Positions 18,955 to 27,934 are shown, counted from the first letter of the stretch. The stretch: 64,000 bases of DNA from Gemmatimonadota bacterium (GCA_022571515.1 JACZXQ010000020.1:1-64000), one strand, 5' to 3'. The notes: generated by a model from the sequence alone, not told the origin. A program made the numbers and translations.

Positions 18955-20724
18955 TTGCCGTTGACCAACGTTCCACCTAACGCGACTGCCACCAGCGCGG
19001 ACGGCTGGGAAGGGGATGCCATCGCGGACCTCCCCCTCGACGAGGTGCGTGACCTCTTCGTCACGCTCGGCAAGGCACTGCGCGCCTATCAGCTCTACGA
19101 CGAAAACAACCCGGTCTACCATCGGTTCGTGTCCAGCCTGCGGGAGGCCTTCCAGGACATCTGGCAGGAGGTGGACCAGGTCAAGGTGATGGTGGAAGAG
19201 CATCGCCTCATGAGCGGAGAGGTCGTCGTCTACGAGAATGAGAATCGATCCGAGTCGCTGGCATTCCTTTTCTTCAAGGACGGTGTTCGGGAGATAACAT
19301 TTCTTCGTGGCATCGAGGCCGACGAGATGGAGCGCTTCCTCGGTGTGTTGCAGCGCGCGCGCGACATGAAGCCCGATGCCGACGACCTTCTCACGGTCCT
19401 GTGGGAGGCCGATCTCACATTCTTCGAGTACACCTACGTCGAGGTCATGCCGGACGGCATGGAGTTTCCCGCGGCGACCCCGGAAAGCGAGAGGGCCGAC
19501 CTCGGCCAGGCGCACCGACGCGTGCGGGAGGAGGCGGAGGAAGACGAAGGAGACCAGGACGTGGCGGACGGTGAGGCCGGGGAGGACTCGCCAGCGCCGC
19601 AGCAGATCAGCAAGGAAGACTTCAACCCGACGCTCTACTCGCTGGATCCGCGCGAAAAGGAGGTTCTGCGAGAGGAAGTCGAGCTCGAGATGAACCGCGA
19701 CCTACGTGAGGACGTGCTGAACGCCCTATACGATCGGCTCGAGGACTCCGATTCCGAGCGACAGACCGAGATCCTCGGCATCCTGACGACCTTGCTACCC
19801 AACTTCCTCAGCCGGGGTGCGTTGGAGTCTGCGGCCGAAGTGCTCGAGGAACTCGCGAAGATGCGGGCCGCGGAGGGCGTCTTCGACGATGGCCGCAAGG
19901 CCGAGGTCGACGACCTCCTCGACCAGTTGAGCTCCGAGGCGACGCTGAACGAGCTCATCCGAGCCGTCCGGGACGGATCCATAGCGGCCGATCCGGAGTT
20001 GCTGTCTCGCTTCCTCAGGCATCTGCGAACGGGGGCACTCGGCGTGCTCTTGCATGCCTCTGAAGAGGCCGAGGATCGCGAGTTCAAGAAGGTGCTCTCC
20101 AGCGCGGTAGTGGGAATCGCGGAGCAGAATCCCGAGGCGCTTCTGGACCTTCTCACACACGGCAACGCTGTGGTCGCCGCCGGTGCTGCGCTCCTGGCGG
20201 GGAAAATGGGTGTGGCGGACGCTGCCCCGGCGTTGGCCCGGCTCATGGAAAATCCGCAGCCTCTCGCCCGACTGGCCGCCATCGAAGCCGCCACCGAACT
20301 CAAGGCCGCGGGAGCGGCGACGGCCATCCAGGCCCGGCTGGAGGATCCCGACCGCGAAGTAAGGATCGCTTCGGCGCGAGCCCTCGGTACGATGCGGCAC
20401 CGCGATGCTGAATCGACCCTGAAGCAGATCGTGACCGGAAAGGCCATCAAGCAGGCCGACCTCACGGAGAAGTTGGCCGTGTTTGAGAGCTACGGCCTCA
20501 TCGGTGGGATGGAGGCGGTCAAGGTGCTGGACGGGCTACTCAACGGGAAAGGCTTCCTCCGGCGCGGTGAGTCCGCCGAGATCAGGGCGTGTGCCGCGCG
20601 CGCCCTCGGAAGGGTCGGCACGGATTCGGCGAACAAGGCGCTCGAAAAGGCGAAAAAGATCGAGGATCCGGTCGTCCGCAGTGCGGTGAACAAAGCCCTC
20701 CGAGGGGAGACGAAAGAGTCGTGA
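18955..20724 (+). CDS. HEAT-repeat protein with N-terminal domain shared with the next gene
   Basis: A 589-residue protein I do not recognise by name. The N-terminal about 150 residues contain FVTLGKALRAYQLYDENNP and FLRGIEADEMERFLGVL, which match in layout the N-terminal part of the following HD-GYP protein. Residues about 175-205 are a highly acidic low-complexity linker. The C-terminal half (about 260-580) is alpha-helical with HEAT-like repeats, clearest around VVAAGAALLAGKMGVADAAP, LARLAAIEAATELKAAGAA and VRIASARALGTMRHRDAES. No signal peptide or membrane segment. The start is TTG at 18955, 6 bases after trpB; no ATG upstream stays in frame. The stop overlaps the next gene as GTGA, so the two are probably co-translated. 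I infer a cytoplasmic scaffold acting with the HD-GYP protein. Confidence 0.8.
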   Translation: MPLTNVPPNATATSADGWEGDAIADLPLDEVRDLFVTLGKALRAYQLYDENNPVYHRFVSSLREAFQDIWQEVDQVKVMVEEHRLMSGEVVVYENENRSESLAFLFFKDGVREITFLRGIEADEMERFLGVLQRARDMKPDADDLLTVLWEADLTFFEYTYVEVMPDGMEFPAATPESERADLGQAHRRVREEAEEDEGDQDVADGEAGEDSPAPQQISKEDFNPTLYSLDPREKEVLREEVELEMNRDLREDVLNALYDRLEDSDSERQTEILGILTTLLPNFLSRGALESAAEVLEELAKMRAAEGVFDDGRKAEVDDLLDQLSSEATLNELIRAVRDGSIAADPELLSRFLRHLRTGALGVLLHASEEAEDREFKKVLSSAVVGIAEQNPEALLDLLTHGNAVVAAGAALLAGKMGVADAAPALARLMENPQPLARLAAIEAATELKAAGAATAIQARLEDPDREVRIASARALGTMRHRDAESTLKQIVTGKAIKQADLTEKLAVFESYGLIGGMEAVKVLDGLLNGKGFLRRGESAEIRACAARALGRVGTDSANKALEKAKKIEDPVVRSAVNKALRGETKES

Positions 20725-22139
20725 AGCGGGACGCGGGCAGCTTCGGCGAGCGCGGCGTTGTCCAGGCGAGCGGGCGGAAGCTCCTCACGGCGTTCTACGG
20801 GGCGATCCAGGCGCTCAAGCTCTATCCGTTGGAGAACGACCATGTCCAGCAGGCCCTGAACGACCTGCACGATGTGACGGGCGGGATCGTGCGCCAGGAG
20901 GGCTCGCTCGAGCTTCGCATCGTCGGGGACTTCTTCTTCCTCAACGAGACCCGGCTGCGCCTCGACCTGTCCAACTTCTCCACCTTCGGAAGCTTCGCGA
21001 GCGCGCTCACGGAACACGGCATCGGCGCGGTCGAAGTCGTGGCCGGCGTCGAGCGCCAGGAATGGGCGCCTTTCGTCTCGCTGCTGACACGCAAGGCGGA
21101 TGCGAGTCCGTTCGAGGGCTTCATCGACCGGCTCGCCGCGACACCGGTCGAGCACATCGACGTGCGTGCGGAGCAGGACGTCGGCGAGCCCGAGATGGAC
21201 ACGGAGGAGGCGCTCACGGCGGCCAAGCGCACCTATGCGCAGTCGGTACGGGCGGCCAAGGACGTGCTAACGGACATCCGGTTGGGACGCGCGGTCAACG
21301 GGCGCAAGGTGAAACGGGCCGTGCAGAACATCGTGGATCAGGTGCTCAACAACGAGCCCTCCATGGTCACGATGACCACCCTGCGAGACTTCGACGAGTA
21401 CACGTTCACGCACTCGGTCAACGTATGCATCTTCAGCGTGGTCATCGGGCAGCGCTTGGGCCTCACCAAGCTCCAGCTCTACGAGTTGGGCTTGGGCGCA
21501 CTCTTCCACGACATCGGCAAGACGCGCATCGACTTGGAGGTCATCAACAAGGCCTCGGGGCTGAACGACGACGAGTGGGCCCAGCTCAAGGAGCATCCGG
21601 CCGAAGGGCTGCTCGCCCTGTTCGGCATGCACGGGTTTGCCGACGTGCCCTACCGCCAGATGCTCATGGCCTACGAGCACCACATGAAGATCGACTTGAC
21701 CGGCTACCCCCCAAACAAGCGGTCACGGAAGCCCACGATTTTCTCGCGCATCTGCCAGGTGGCCGACGGGTTCGATGCGGGCACGTCGGTGCGCAGTTAC
21801 CAGTACAAGCCGTGGCCGGCGGACGAGGTCCTCAAGGAGATGAGGGACAATCCGCAGCGTGGGTACGACCAGCTCCTGGTGAAGGTGCTCATCAACGCCA
21901 CAGGAGTGTATCCGATCGGCACGCTCGTGATTCTGGACACGTACGAGCTGGCGGTCGTATCGAAGGTGAACCAGGCCCCCGAGCACCTTCACCAGCCTAT
22001 CGTCAAGGTGATCTCGAACGAGTTGGGCGTGCCGCTGGCGACCCCAACGCTCGTGGATCTCTCTCAGGGAGTGCGCACGATCATCAAGACGACCGATCCG
22101 CAGAAGTACGGGATTCGCGTAAGCGACTACCTCATTTAG
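20721..22139 (+). CDS. HD-GYP domain protein, predicted phosphodiesterase
   Basis: 472 residues. N-terminal about 150 residues (ALKLYPLENDHVQQALNDL, then FGSFASALTEHGIGAVEV) resemble the N-terminus of the HEAT protein upstream. The HD-GYP domain spans about 225-400: His231 in FTHSVNV, His263-Asp264 in LFHDIGKT, EHPAEG, His320-His321 and Gly328-Tyr329-Pro330. HD-GYP enzymes hydrolyse cyclic di-GMP or related dinucleotides. The usual HHExxDGxGYP motif reads HHMKIDLTGYP here, so Glu and the first Gly are replaced; activity is therefore not certain. The GTG start at 20721 overlaps the preceding stop, so the long open frame upstream of it is ignored. trpA starts 24 bases downstream. Confidence 0.88.
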   Translation: MKRDAGSFGERGVVQASGRKLLTAFYGAIQALKLYPLENDHVQQALNDLHDVTGGIVRQEGSLELRIVGDFFFLNETRLRLDLSNFSTFGSFASALTEHGIGAVEVVAGVERQEWAPFVSLLTRKADASPFEGFIDRLAATPVEHIDVRAEQDVGEPEMDTEEALTAAKRTYAQSVRAAKDVLTDIRLGRAVNGRKVKRAVQNIVDQVLNNEPSMVTMTTLRDFDEYTFTHSVNVCIFSVVIGQRLGLTKLQLYELGLGALFHDIGKTRIDLEVINKASGLNDDEWAQLKEHPAEGLLALFGMHGFADVPYRQMLMAYEHHMKIDLTGYPPNKRSRKPTIFSRICQVADGFDAGTSVRSYQYKPWPADEVLKEMRDNPQRGYDQLLVKVLINATGVYPIGTLVILDTYELAVVSKVNQAPEHLHQPIVKVISNELGVPLATPTLVDLSQGVRTIIKTTDPQKYGIRVSDYLI

Positions 22140-22163
22140 AATGCTGTTCCGTCTGATCGATCG

Positions 22164-22964
22164 ATGACCAAGGGTCCGGGAATCTCCGAGCGATTTGCGC
22201 AGCGCCGATCCGAGGGCAGGGCGGCCCTTATCCCCTATCTCACGGTGGGCTACCCCGATACGCAGCAGTCCGCTGAGTGTCTGACGGCCGTCGCCGAAGC
22301 TGGGGCGGACATCATCGAGTTCGGTATTCCGTTCAGCGATCCGCTGGCCGATGGTCCGACGATCCAGGCCGCCACTTTCGTCGCGCTCCAGAACGGGATG
22401 ACGGTCGAGGGTACGCTCGAAGCACTCCGGAGATTCCGCGCCTCGTGGGACACGCCGGTAGTCCTGTTCAGCTACTTGAACCCAATTCTCCAGTACGGAA
22501 TGGGGCGGTTCATCTCGGATGCGGCGGAAGCGGGCGCCCAGGGACTCCTGCTTACGGATCTCCCAGCCGGAGCGGATCCCGATCTGGAGGGCGAGATGCG
22601 GGACGGCCCCCTCGATTTTATCCGGCTCCTGGCACCCACGACCGAACCGGACCGTGTGCCCCGTGTGGCCGAGGGAGGGCAGGGGTTTCTCTACTACATC
22701 TCGCGTACGGGCGTGACGGGTGCCACACAACAGCTCAGAGACGGCCTTGGAGGCGAGATCGAGGCTCTTCGAGAGGTGGTTGAACTCCCCATCGCGGTCG
22801 GCTTCGGCATCTCCACGCCCGGGCAGGCCGCGATGGTCGCGGGCGTCGCGGATGGCGTCGTGGTCGGAAGCGCGCTCATCACGGCTCTGACCTCCGGCGG
22901 ACCCGACGGAGCGGGCGAACTGGTCGCCTCATTCCGGGCCGCGATGGACCAGGCGGCGCACTAA
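22164..22964 (+). CDS. trpA: Tryptophan synthase alpha chain
   Basis: Cleaves indole-3-glycerol phosphate to indole and glyceraldehyde 3-phosphate. The protein is 266 residues. The catalytic acids are Glu52 and Asp63 in IIEFGIPFSDPLADGPTIQ, equivalent to Glu49 and Asp60 of the E. coli enzyme. Also visible are ISRTGVTGA and VGFGISTPGQA. It is separated from trpB by 3.2 kb holding the HEAT and HD-GYP genes on the same strand with tiny gaps, so it is probably on the same transcript. It converges on the rqcH-like gene, with 18 bases between. Confidence 0.96.
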   Translation: MTKGPGISERFAQRRSEGRAALIPYLTVGYPDTQQSAECLTAVAEAGADIIEFGIPFSDPLADGPTIQAATFVALQNGMTVEGTLEALRRFRASWDTPVVLFSYLNPILQYGMGRFISDAAEAGAQGLLLTDLPAGADPDLEGEMRDGPLDFIRLLAPTTEPDRVPRVAEGGQGFLYYISRTGVTGATQQLRDGLGGEIEALREVVELPIAVGFGISTPGQAAMVAGVADGVVVGSALITALTSGGPDGAGELVASFRAAMDQAAH

Positions 22965-22982
22965 CCGACCAGTTTGGCGGCG

Positions 22983-24641
22983 TTACTCCGGTTCCGAATC
23001 CCTCGGGGCCAAACGCTCTTCCACCGCAGGATCGGGCTCCACGAATACTGTTCCTACGCGGTCGATGCTCACCGTGCCGCGCGGCGCCTTGCGCGGCTTG
23101 CGCACGTGCTTGCGGCGTGTCCAGTCCACCGGGACGCTGGAGGATGTACGGGCCTTGGAGTAAAGAGCTGCGAGGATGGCGGCCTCCTCGAGATCCCGTG
23201 CGGGTGGGTTGTCGTCGCTGTCCCAACGCAGGATGACGTGGGCTCCGGCGGTATGGCGGGCATGCAGCCAGATATCGCGCGGACGAGAGTGATGGAACGT
23301 CAGGTCATCATTGAATCTCGAGCCGCGGCCGACCCGGATCTCGAGTCCGCCTGAACTCTCGTAGAGCCGGTAGGGAAGTGCCGTCACCTTGGGTGCCAGT
23401 CTCGTCGTCTCCAGCACCTGCGGCAGCGCTTCGCGGACTTCGTCCGCGGTGACGTCGTCTGCTCGTACCCGTACGAGCAGCGCCTCGAGCCGGTCGGCGC
23501 GCGCGCGCGCCTCGGCCACCAGGCCGGGGAGCTTCTCGAGTGCGCGTTCCCCCTTGGCCGCCTCGCCGTAATAGCGCGCGGCATTGTCGGGCGGGGACTG
23601 GCGTGGATCCAGTTCGACCACCACACCTGTGCCGTCGAACCCTTCCAGTTCGACACTCTCCGCGCCACGATGGACCTCGTGGATCCGGGCGAGGATGAGG
23701 TCCCCCAATGCTCGGGCGTCCGCCGGGTCGGGCGTGTTCTCCAGCCGCCGGTGGAGGCTCGCAGCCGCTCGTGCGGCCCGTTTGGCCTCGTCCTGGAGCC
23801 TCGATACCAGGATGGAGGGCAGAGACCCTTCGGCTCGCTCGCCCGCCATCTCGCCGAGCGCCTCCAGGAGGGAAGCGGCCGGCTCACTGTCATAGCCGGG
23901 GACAGGCATCACGTAGGGCTGCTCGCCCCACTCGGCTTGCAACACGCATGGCGAGGCCGCGGTCGAGTCCAAGAAGCCCGACCAGAGGTCGTATCCACGG
24001 GACAGCGCATCCTCTGCGCCGGCGCCGTCTTCCTGGGCGGCGCTCCCCAGCAGCGCGGCGGCGGTAATGCGAGACGTGTACGCGAACCGGCTGAGGAGGG
24101 TTCGTTCTCGATCTCGGGGAGGGACGCTCAGCAACAGTTCGAGCCATTCCGCTCGTGCCACCGGCGCCTCGATCCCGAGACGTCCCGAGGGGTCGGGGGG
24201 CTGGTACGGATACCCTACCCGAAGGGACCGGCGGCCCCGTGCGCGGTCCATCAATACGTGTCTGACGATGCGGTCGTCACCCTCGGCGAGCACCGCGTTC
24301 GGACGGTTGGCCGCCAGCTCGATGATCACTTCGATCCGTAGCCTTTTCCCCCGGATCCGGCGGGCGGCAAGGCTCAGGATGCGCTCGTCGGGAAGCGCGC
24401 TGACCTCGCCGACCTGGCACGGAAACGGGCGTGCCTCGGGAGGGGGATCCACGGGGTCCCCGAGCAGCAGCGTGGGGCCGGGGTCCCGGAGTAGGGCGTC
24501 GAGCGTGCTCTCCCGAAAGTAGAGCCGGAGCGCGCCGCCGGCGTGATCGAACAAGACCGCCCTCAGCCTCTGGCCGGCGAGGACCTCCGACAACTCCGTC
24601 GCCACTCCCCGCGTGAGCACGGGATCCCACTTGATCGCCAT
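22983..24641 (-). CDS. rqcH: NFACT-family protein (RqcH/Rqc2-like, FbpA-like)
   Basis: Rqc2-family proteins bind 50S subunits with stalled nascent chains and add C-terminal alanine tails for degradation. The protein is about 552 residues: NFACT-N at the start (KWDPVLTRGVATELSEVLAGQ), a coiled-coil middle rich in Arg and Ala, and an NFACT-R domain near residues 415-500 with RVGRGSRFNDDLTFHHSRP and DIWLHARHTAGAHVILRW. In the NFACT-N region the segment LPDERILSL holds ER where characterised RqcH proteins have DR. The ATG at 24641 has no clear ribosome site; starts at 24656 or 24704 are possible. It is divergent from yqeK. Confidence 0.85.
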   Translation of the reverse strand: MAIKWDPVLTRGVATELSEVLAGQRLRAVLFDHAGGALRLYFRESTLDALLRDPGPTLLLGDPVDPPPEARPFPCQVGEVSALPDERILSLAARRIRGKRLRIEVIIELAANRPNAVLAEGDDRIVRHVLMDRARGRRSLRVGYPYQPPDPSGRLGIEAPVARAEWLELLLSVPPRDRERTLLSRFAYTSRITAAALLGSAAQEDGAGAEDALSRGYDLWSGFLDSTAASPCVLQAEWGEQPYVMPVPGYDSEPAASLLEALGEMAGERAEGSLPSILVSRLQDEAKRAARAAASLHRRLENTPDPADARALGDLILARIHEVHRGAESVELEGFDGTGVVVELDPRQSPPDNAARYYGEAAKGERALEKLPGLVAEARARADRLEALLVRVRADDVTADEVREALPQVLETTRLAPKVTALPYRLYESSGGLEIRVGRGSRFNDDLTFHHSRPRDIWLHARHTAGAHVILRWDSDDNPPARDLEEAAILAALYSKARTSSSVPVDWTRRKHVRKPRKAPRGTVSIDRVGTVFVEPDPAVEERLAPRDSEPE

Positions 24642-24804
24642 GCGGCAAGCTATCATGAATGGCGAGAGCGCCACCATAGCGCCGGCGAGACATGGATTGC
24701 CCACCGCACGGGCCTATCCTAGCTTTTCCGTGTTCGACTCTCGATGCCTACGAACCCGAAATCGGAGCTGACAGACCTATCGCCCCCATGGTGTTCCTTT
24801 AGGC

Positions 24805-25404
24805 ATGTCGAGCGGCGCTGGGTCGACCCTTCACCCAATCGTCCGGGACGCTGCCGTCGGGATCCTTCCCGATTGGGTGAGCGTCCGTCGCAAGCGGCGC
24901 TCTCACATGGATCGCGTAGCGGCGCTGCTCCAGGAATGGGCCGAGGCGCGGGGAGAGCATCCGGACGAGGTAGTCCGGTGGCGCTCACTCGGCTTCCTGC
25001 ACGACTGCCTACGTGACGAGGATCCGAGGTCGCTCCGCAAGATGCTCCCCAAAGATCGACGTGACTTTCCGGACAACGTATTGCACGGCCCCGCAGCGGC
25101 CTATCGCCTCCGGAAAGAGGGCGTCAAGGATGCGGAGATCCTGAACGCTGTGGCCTACCACACGTTGGGGAGTCCGAGCCTGGGCGATCTCGGGTTGGCG
25201 ACCTATGCGGCCGATTTTCTCGACCCTGGACGGACACTGCGCAAGAAGTGGCGCGCACAGTTGCGCGAGGCGATGCCCCAAGAACTCGAGCCGGTCGTGT
25301 TGGACATTCTGGGAGCCCGCATACAGTACCTCATCAAAGACAAGCGCCGGGTGCGGCCCGAGACGCTGGCGTTTTGGAATCACATGCTTACGCTCAAGCG
25401 ATGA
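24805..25404 (+). CDS. yqeK: YqeK-like HD phosphohydrolase, predicted Ap4A hydrolase
   Basis: 199 residues with an HD domain. Metal-binding candidates are His34 (RRSHMDRVA), His66-Asp67 (FLHDCLRDED), His94 (VLHGPAAA), His119 (VAYHTLGSP) and Asp137 (YAADFLDPGR). That order and the AADFLDPGR motif match the YqeK family, symmetrical diadenosine tetraphosphate hydrolases with iron. In many bacteria yqeK lies in a nadD-yqeK-rsfS block; here neither nadD nor rsfS is adjacent, but the next gene is a LytR_C-domain protein, which does occur beside yqeK elsewhere. It overlaps that gene by 4 bases (ATGA). Confidence 0.8.
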   Translation: MSSGAGSTLHPIVRDAAVGILPDWVSVRRKRRSHMDRVAALLQEWAEARGEHPDEVVRWRSLGFLHDCLRDEDPRSLRKMLPKDRRDFPDNVLHGPAAAYRLRKEGVKDAEILNAVAYHTLGSPSLGDLGLATYAADFLDPGRTLRKKWRAQLREAMPQELEPVVLDILGARIQYLIKDKRRVRPETLAFWNHMLTLKR

Positions 25405-25889
25405 TGGAGCGGCTTCGTGGTCTCGCGGTTCTTCTCGTGGTGCTCGCGACGGGGGTCTTCATCGGGTCGGCGGTATCCCAGTGGCGGCCGCTTCCCGAGG
25501 CCCAGCGCCCCGATGTGGTCGGTCAGAACCCCGTGATGCGCCCCCTCGGCCGAGTGCGCGTCGAGGTGTTGAATGCCGGTGGAACCGAGAGTATGGCGCG
25601 GCGCGCAACGGATCTCCTCAGGGACTCCGGCTTCGACGTCGTATACTTTGGGAACGCAGACCGCTTCGGCGACGATTCCACAGTGGTGTTCGACCGTACG
25701 GGCAACCTGGATGCGGCGAGGGCCGTAGCGGATGTGCTCGGAGCACGATCGGTTCGGGCGGAACCGGATTCGAACCTTTACCTGGACGTGACCGTATTGC
25801 TTGGCAGGGAATGGACGCCGCAAAAGCCCGAGGCCTCCGATGGTGAGGAGTCCGGTCCCTGGTGGGACTTGCGGAGGTTGTTCCGTTGA
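25401..25889 (+). CDS. LytR C-terminal-domain membrane protein
   Basis: 162 residues: an N-terminal membrane anchor (about 5-25, LRGLAVLLVVLATGVFIGSA) followed by a LytR_C-type domain at about 48-135 (VRVEVLNAGGTESMARRATD, DVVYFGNADRF, then DAARAVADVLG). The domain is found alone or at the end of LytR-CpsA-Psr proteins and is thought to act at the cell envelope; no LCP catalytic domain is present here. The C-terminal 25 residues are polar. It starts on the ATG that overlaps the yqeK stop; a second ATG follows directly. Confidence 0.8.
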   Translation: MMERLRGLAVLLVVLATGVFIGSAVSQWRPLPEAQRPDVVGQNPVMRPLGRVRVEVLNAGGTESMARRATDLLRDSGFDVVYFGNADRFGDDSTVVFDRTGNLDAARAVADVLGARSVRAEPDSNLYLDVTVLLGREWTPQKPEASDGEESGPWWDLRRLFR

Positions 25890-25912
25890 GCAAACGACGT
25901 CGGAGCGAATAG

Positions 25913-26674
25913 ATGGCGAAGAAGGGTAATCGGAAGAAGAGAAGCGGGACTGCGTCCCAGCGCTCCACCCGCACGGGCAAGGAGCAGCCTGGGGAGCAAA
26001 ACGGATTGGTGGAGTGGGCCAAGGCCCTGGCCGGGGCGTTCGTCCTTTTCATCGTCATACGCACGTTCATCCTTCAGACCTTCGTCATCACCTCGGGATC
26101 CATGGAGGAGACGCTCCTCGTCGGCGACTTCCTCGTCGTGAACCGCCTGTCCCTGGGTGCCCGGATTCCCGGCACCCAGAAACTCCTCCCCGGATATTCC
26201 GAGCCGCACAGGGGTGACGTGATCGTGTTCGACCCCCACCACGAGCCGGACCTCAAGCTCGTGAAGCGGCTGATCGGACTTTCTGGCGACACGCTGGAGA
26301 TGCGCGACGCCGTGCTGTTCCTGAACGGCGAGGCGCAGGACGAGCCCTACGTGCGCCACGAGTTCCCGGAGGGCGATCAGTACGATCCTTGGATGGTCTG
26401 GCAGGTGGATCACGTTCTCGACACCGTGGACCGGAGCTCCTACAGGCCCACCCGCGACAACTGGGGGCCTCTGGTCGTGCCCGACGGCGAGTACTTCATG
26501 ATGGGCGACAACAGGGATTCAAGCTTGGATTCACGCTATTGGGGCCCACTGGCGCGCTGGAGGATGGAGGGCCGGGCCGTCGTGCTCTACTTCTCGTACG
26601 ATGGTGAGAGCAGGAAGCCCTTCCCCTGGATCAGGGCCATGCGGCCAGGCCGGATCTTCAGCCTGATTCGCTAG
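25913..26674 (+). CDS. lepB: Signal peptidase I
   Basis: Membrane protease that removes Sec and Tat signal peptides. The 253-residue protein has a basic N-terminal tail, one membrane segment (about 33-58) and the Ser-Lys dyad: Ser63 in ITSGSMEETLLVGD and Lys118 in LKLVKRLIGLSGD. Box E is MMGDNRDSSLDSRYWG near residue 200. GGAG lies 8 bases before the ATG. It ends inside the 3' end of the convergent rlmN gene; the two coding regions overlap by 17 bases. Confidence 0.95.
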   Translation: MAKKGNRKKRSGTASQRSTRTGKEQPGEQNGLVEWAKALAGAFVLFIVIRTFILQTFVITSGSMEETLLVGDFLVVNRLSLGARIPGTQKLLPGYSEPHRGDVIVFDPHHEPDLKLVKRLIGLSGDTLEMRDAVLFLNGEAQDEPYVRHEFPEGDQYDPWMVWQVDHVLDTVDRSSYRPTRDNWGPLVVPDGEYFMMGDNRDSSLDSRYWGPLARWRMEGRAVVLYFSYDGESRKPFPWIRAMRPGRIFSLIR

Positions 26675-27749
26675 AAACGGCAGCGTCCTTCATCGCCGTG
26701 GCCCTGAGTTGTCCACACGCCGCGTCGATGTCCCGGCCACGGGGCTGGCGTACGGCCACTGCGACCCCTCTCGCCTCGAGCATCTCCCGGAAGGCCGCGA
26801 TGCGTTCGCGCGTGCTGGGCTCCCAGTCCTGGAACGGGATGGGGTTGAAGGGAATGAGGTTCACGAACGCGTGAAGCGAGATCGCGAGGTCGGCGAGCTT
26901 GGGCGCGAGCAGAAGATCGTCGTTCACGCCGCGAATCATCACGTACTCGAACGTGATACGCTTGCCGCCGGCCCTGTTGAACTTCTCGAGTGCCTGCACG
27001 ACTTCGGACAGAGGAAAGCGTTTCTCGAGCGGGATGAGTTCCTGGCGGAGTGCGCTCTCTGGCGCATGTAGAGAAAGGGCCAGCCTGAACTGCTCCGGAC
27101 GCTCGGCCAACTCGAGGATGCCCGGTACCAGTCCGACCGTGGAGACGGTGATGCGCCGGGCGCCGACCGAATAGCCTTGGTTCAGGATCGTGAGGGAGGC
27201 GTGAACCGCCTTGGCGTTGGCGAGCGGCTCCCCCATTCCCATGTAGACGATGTTCGAGATCGTTCCCATCTCATGGGTGCGCGCCCAGCGCCCGGCGCCA
27301 CGGTACTGCGCGACGATCTCTCCGGCGCTGAGCTGCCGCCGGAAGCCGGCCCAGCCTGTGGCGCAGAATGTGCACCCCAAGGCGCACCCGGCTTGGGACG
27401 AGAGGCAGAGCGTGAGACGGTCGTCCGTAGGTATCAACACCGACTCGACCAACTCGCCGTCTGCGAGCCTCCACAGGTGCTTGACCGTCCCGTCCGAGGA
27501 TGTCGAGACGGTCTGTGCCTCGGGTTCGCTCAACGAGAAAACCTCGCTGAGCGCCGTCCGCTCCGGTTCCGGCAGGTTGGTCATGCCGTCCACACCGACG
27601 GCGTCGCCCCGGTAGATCCAGTGGAGTACCTGCTGTACTCGGTAAGCCGGCTCCCCCCGTGCCAGGAAGTGAGCAGAGAGGGCCTGGGCCAGCTCGTCGG
27701 GTACGGTTCCCAGCAGGTCTACGGGTGAGGGCGTCGTGTCGGTAGCCAT
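26658..27749 (-). CDS. rlmN: Dual-specificity 23S rRNA/tRNA adenine C2-methyltransferase
   Basis: Radical-SAM enzyme methylating A2503 of 23S rRNA and A37 of some tRNAs. The radical-SAM cysteines are Cys122, Cys126 and Cys129 (GCALGCTFCA). The methyl-carrying cysteine near the end is in DIDAACGQLRA (about residue 345). Also visible are YMGMGEPLAN and ISVSTVGL-like ITVSTVGLVPG. Length is 363 residues from the ATG at 27749; a TTG at 27782 adds 11 unlikely residues. Its 3' end overlaps lepB on the other strand. Confidence 0.96.
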   Translation of the reverse strand: MATDTTPSPVDLLGTVPDELAQALSAHFLARGEPAYRVQQVLHWIYRGDAVGVDGMTNLPEPERTALSEVFSLSEPEAQTVSTSSDGTVKHLWRLADGELVESVLIPTDDRLTLCLSSQAGCALGCTFCATGWAGFRRQLSAGEIVAQYRGAGRWARTHEMGTISNIVYMGMGEPLANAKAVHASLTILNQGYSVGARRITVSTVGLVPGILELAERPEQFRLALSLHAPESALRQELIPLEKRFPLSEVVQALEKFNRAGGKRITFEYVMIRGVNDDLLLAPKLADLAISLHAFVNLIPFNPIPFQDWEPSTRERIAAFREMLEARGVAVAVRQPRGRDIDAACGQLRATAMKDAAVSSESG

Positions 27750-27801
27750 GGTCGTCGAGAAGGTGTGAGGCGCACGCTCCAAACGGGGCCCGGCGCGAGG
27801 A

Positions 27802-27807
27802 AATATA
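27802..27807 (-). promoter_or_regulatory. Candidate -10 box for rlmN
   Basis: TATATT on the minus strand matches TATAAT in five of six positions and lies about 53 bases before the rlmN ATG, in an otherwise GC-rich stretch. No clear -35 box is seen at 16-18 bases, so this is tentative. Confidence 0.3.
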
Positions 27808-27908
27808 AGCGAAAACCAGTTTCGTGAGGCCGTTTCGGGGCTCGCCGCTCCCGCACATGATTCGCTTGTTCCCCTGTTGGGCCGGGGTTAACATTATGCC
27901 GATCATTT

Positions 27909-27934
27909 GAAGGCTGTTGAAGAAGTACAGCGGG
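27909..27934 (+). repeat. Left terminal inverted repeat
   Basis: 26-base arm that is the exact reverse complement of 28228-28253. One or two outermost bases may belong to the flank rather than to the element. Confidence 0.75.
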
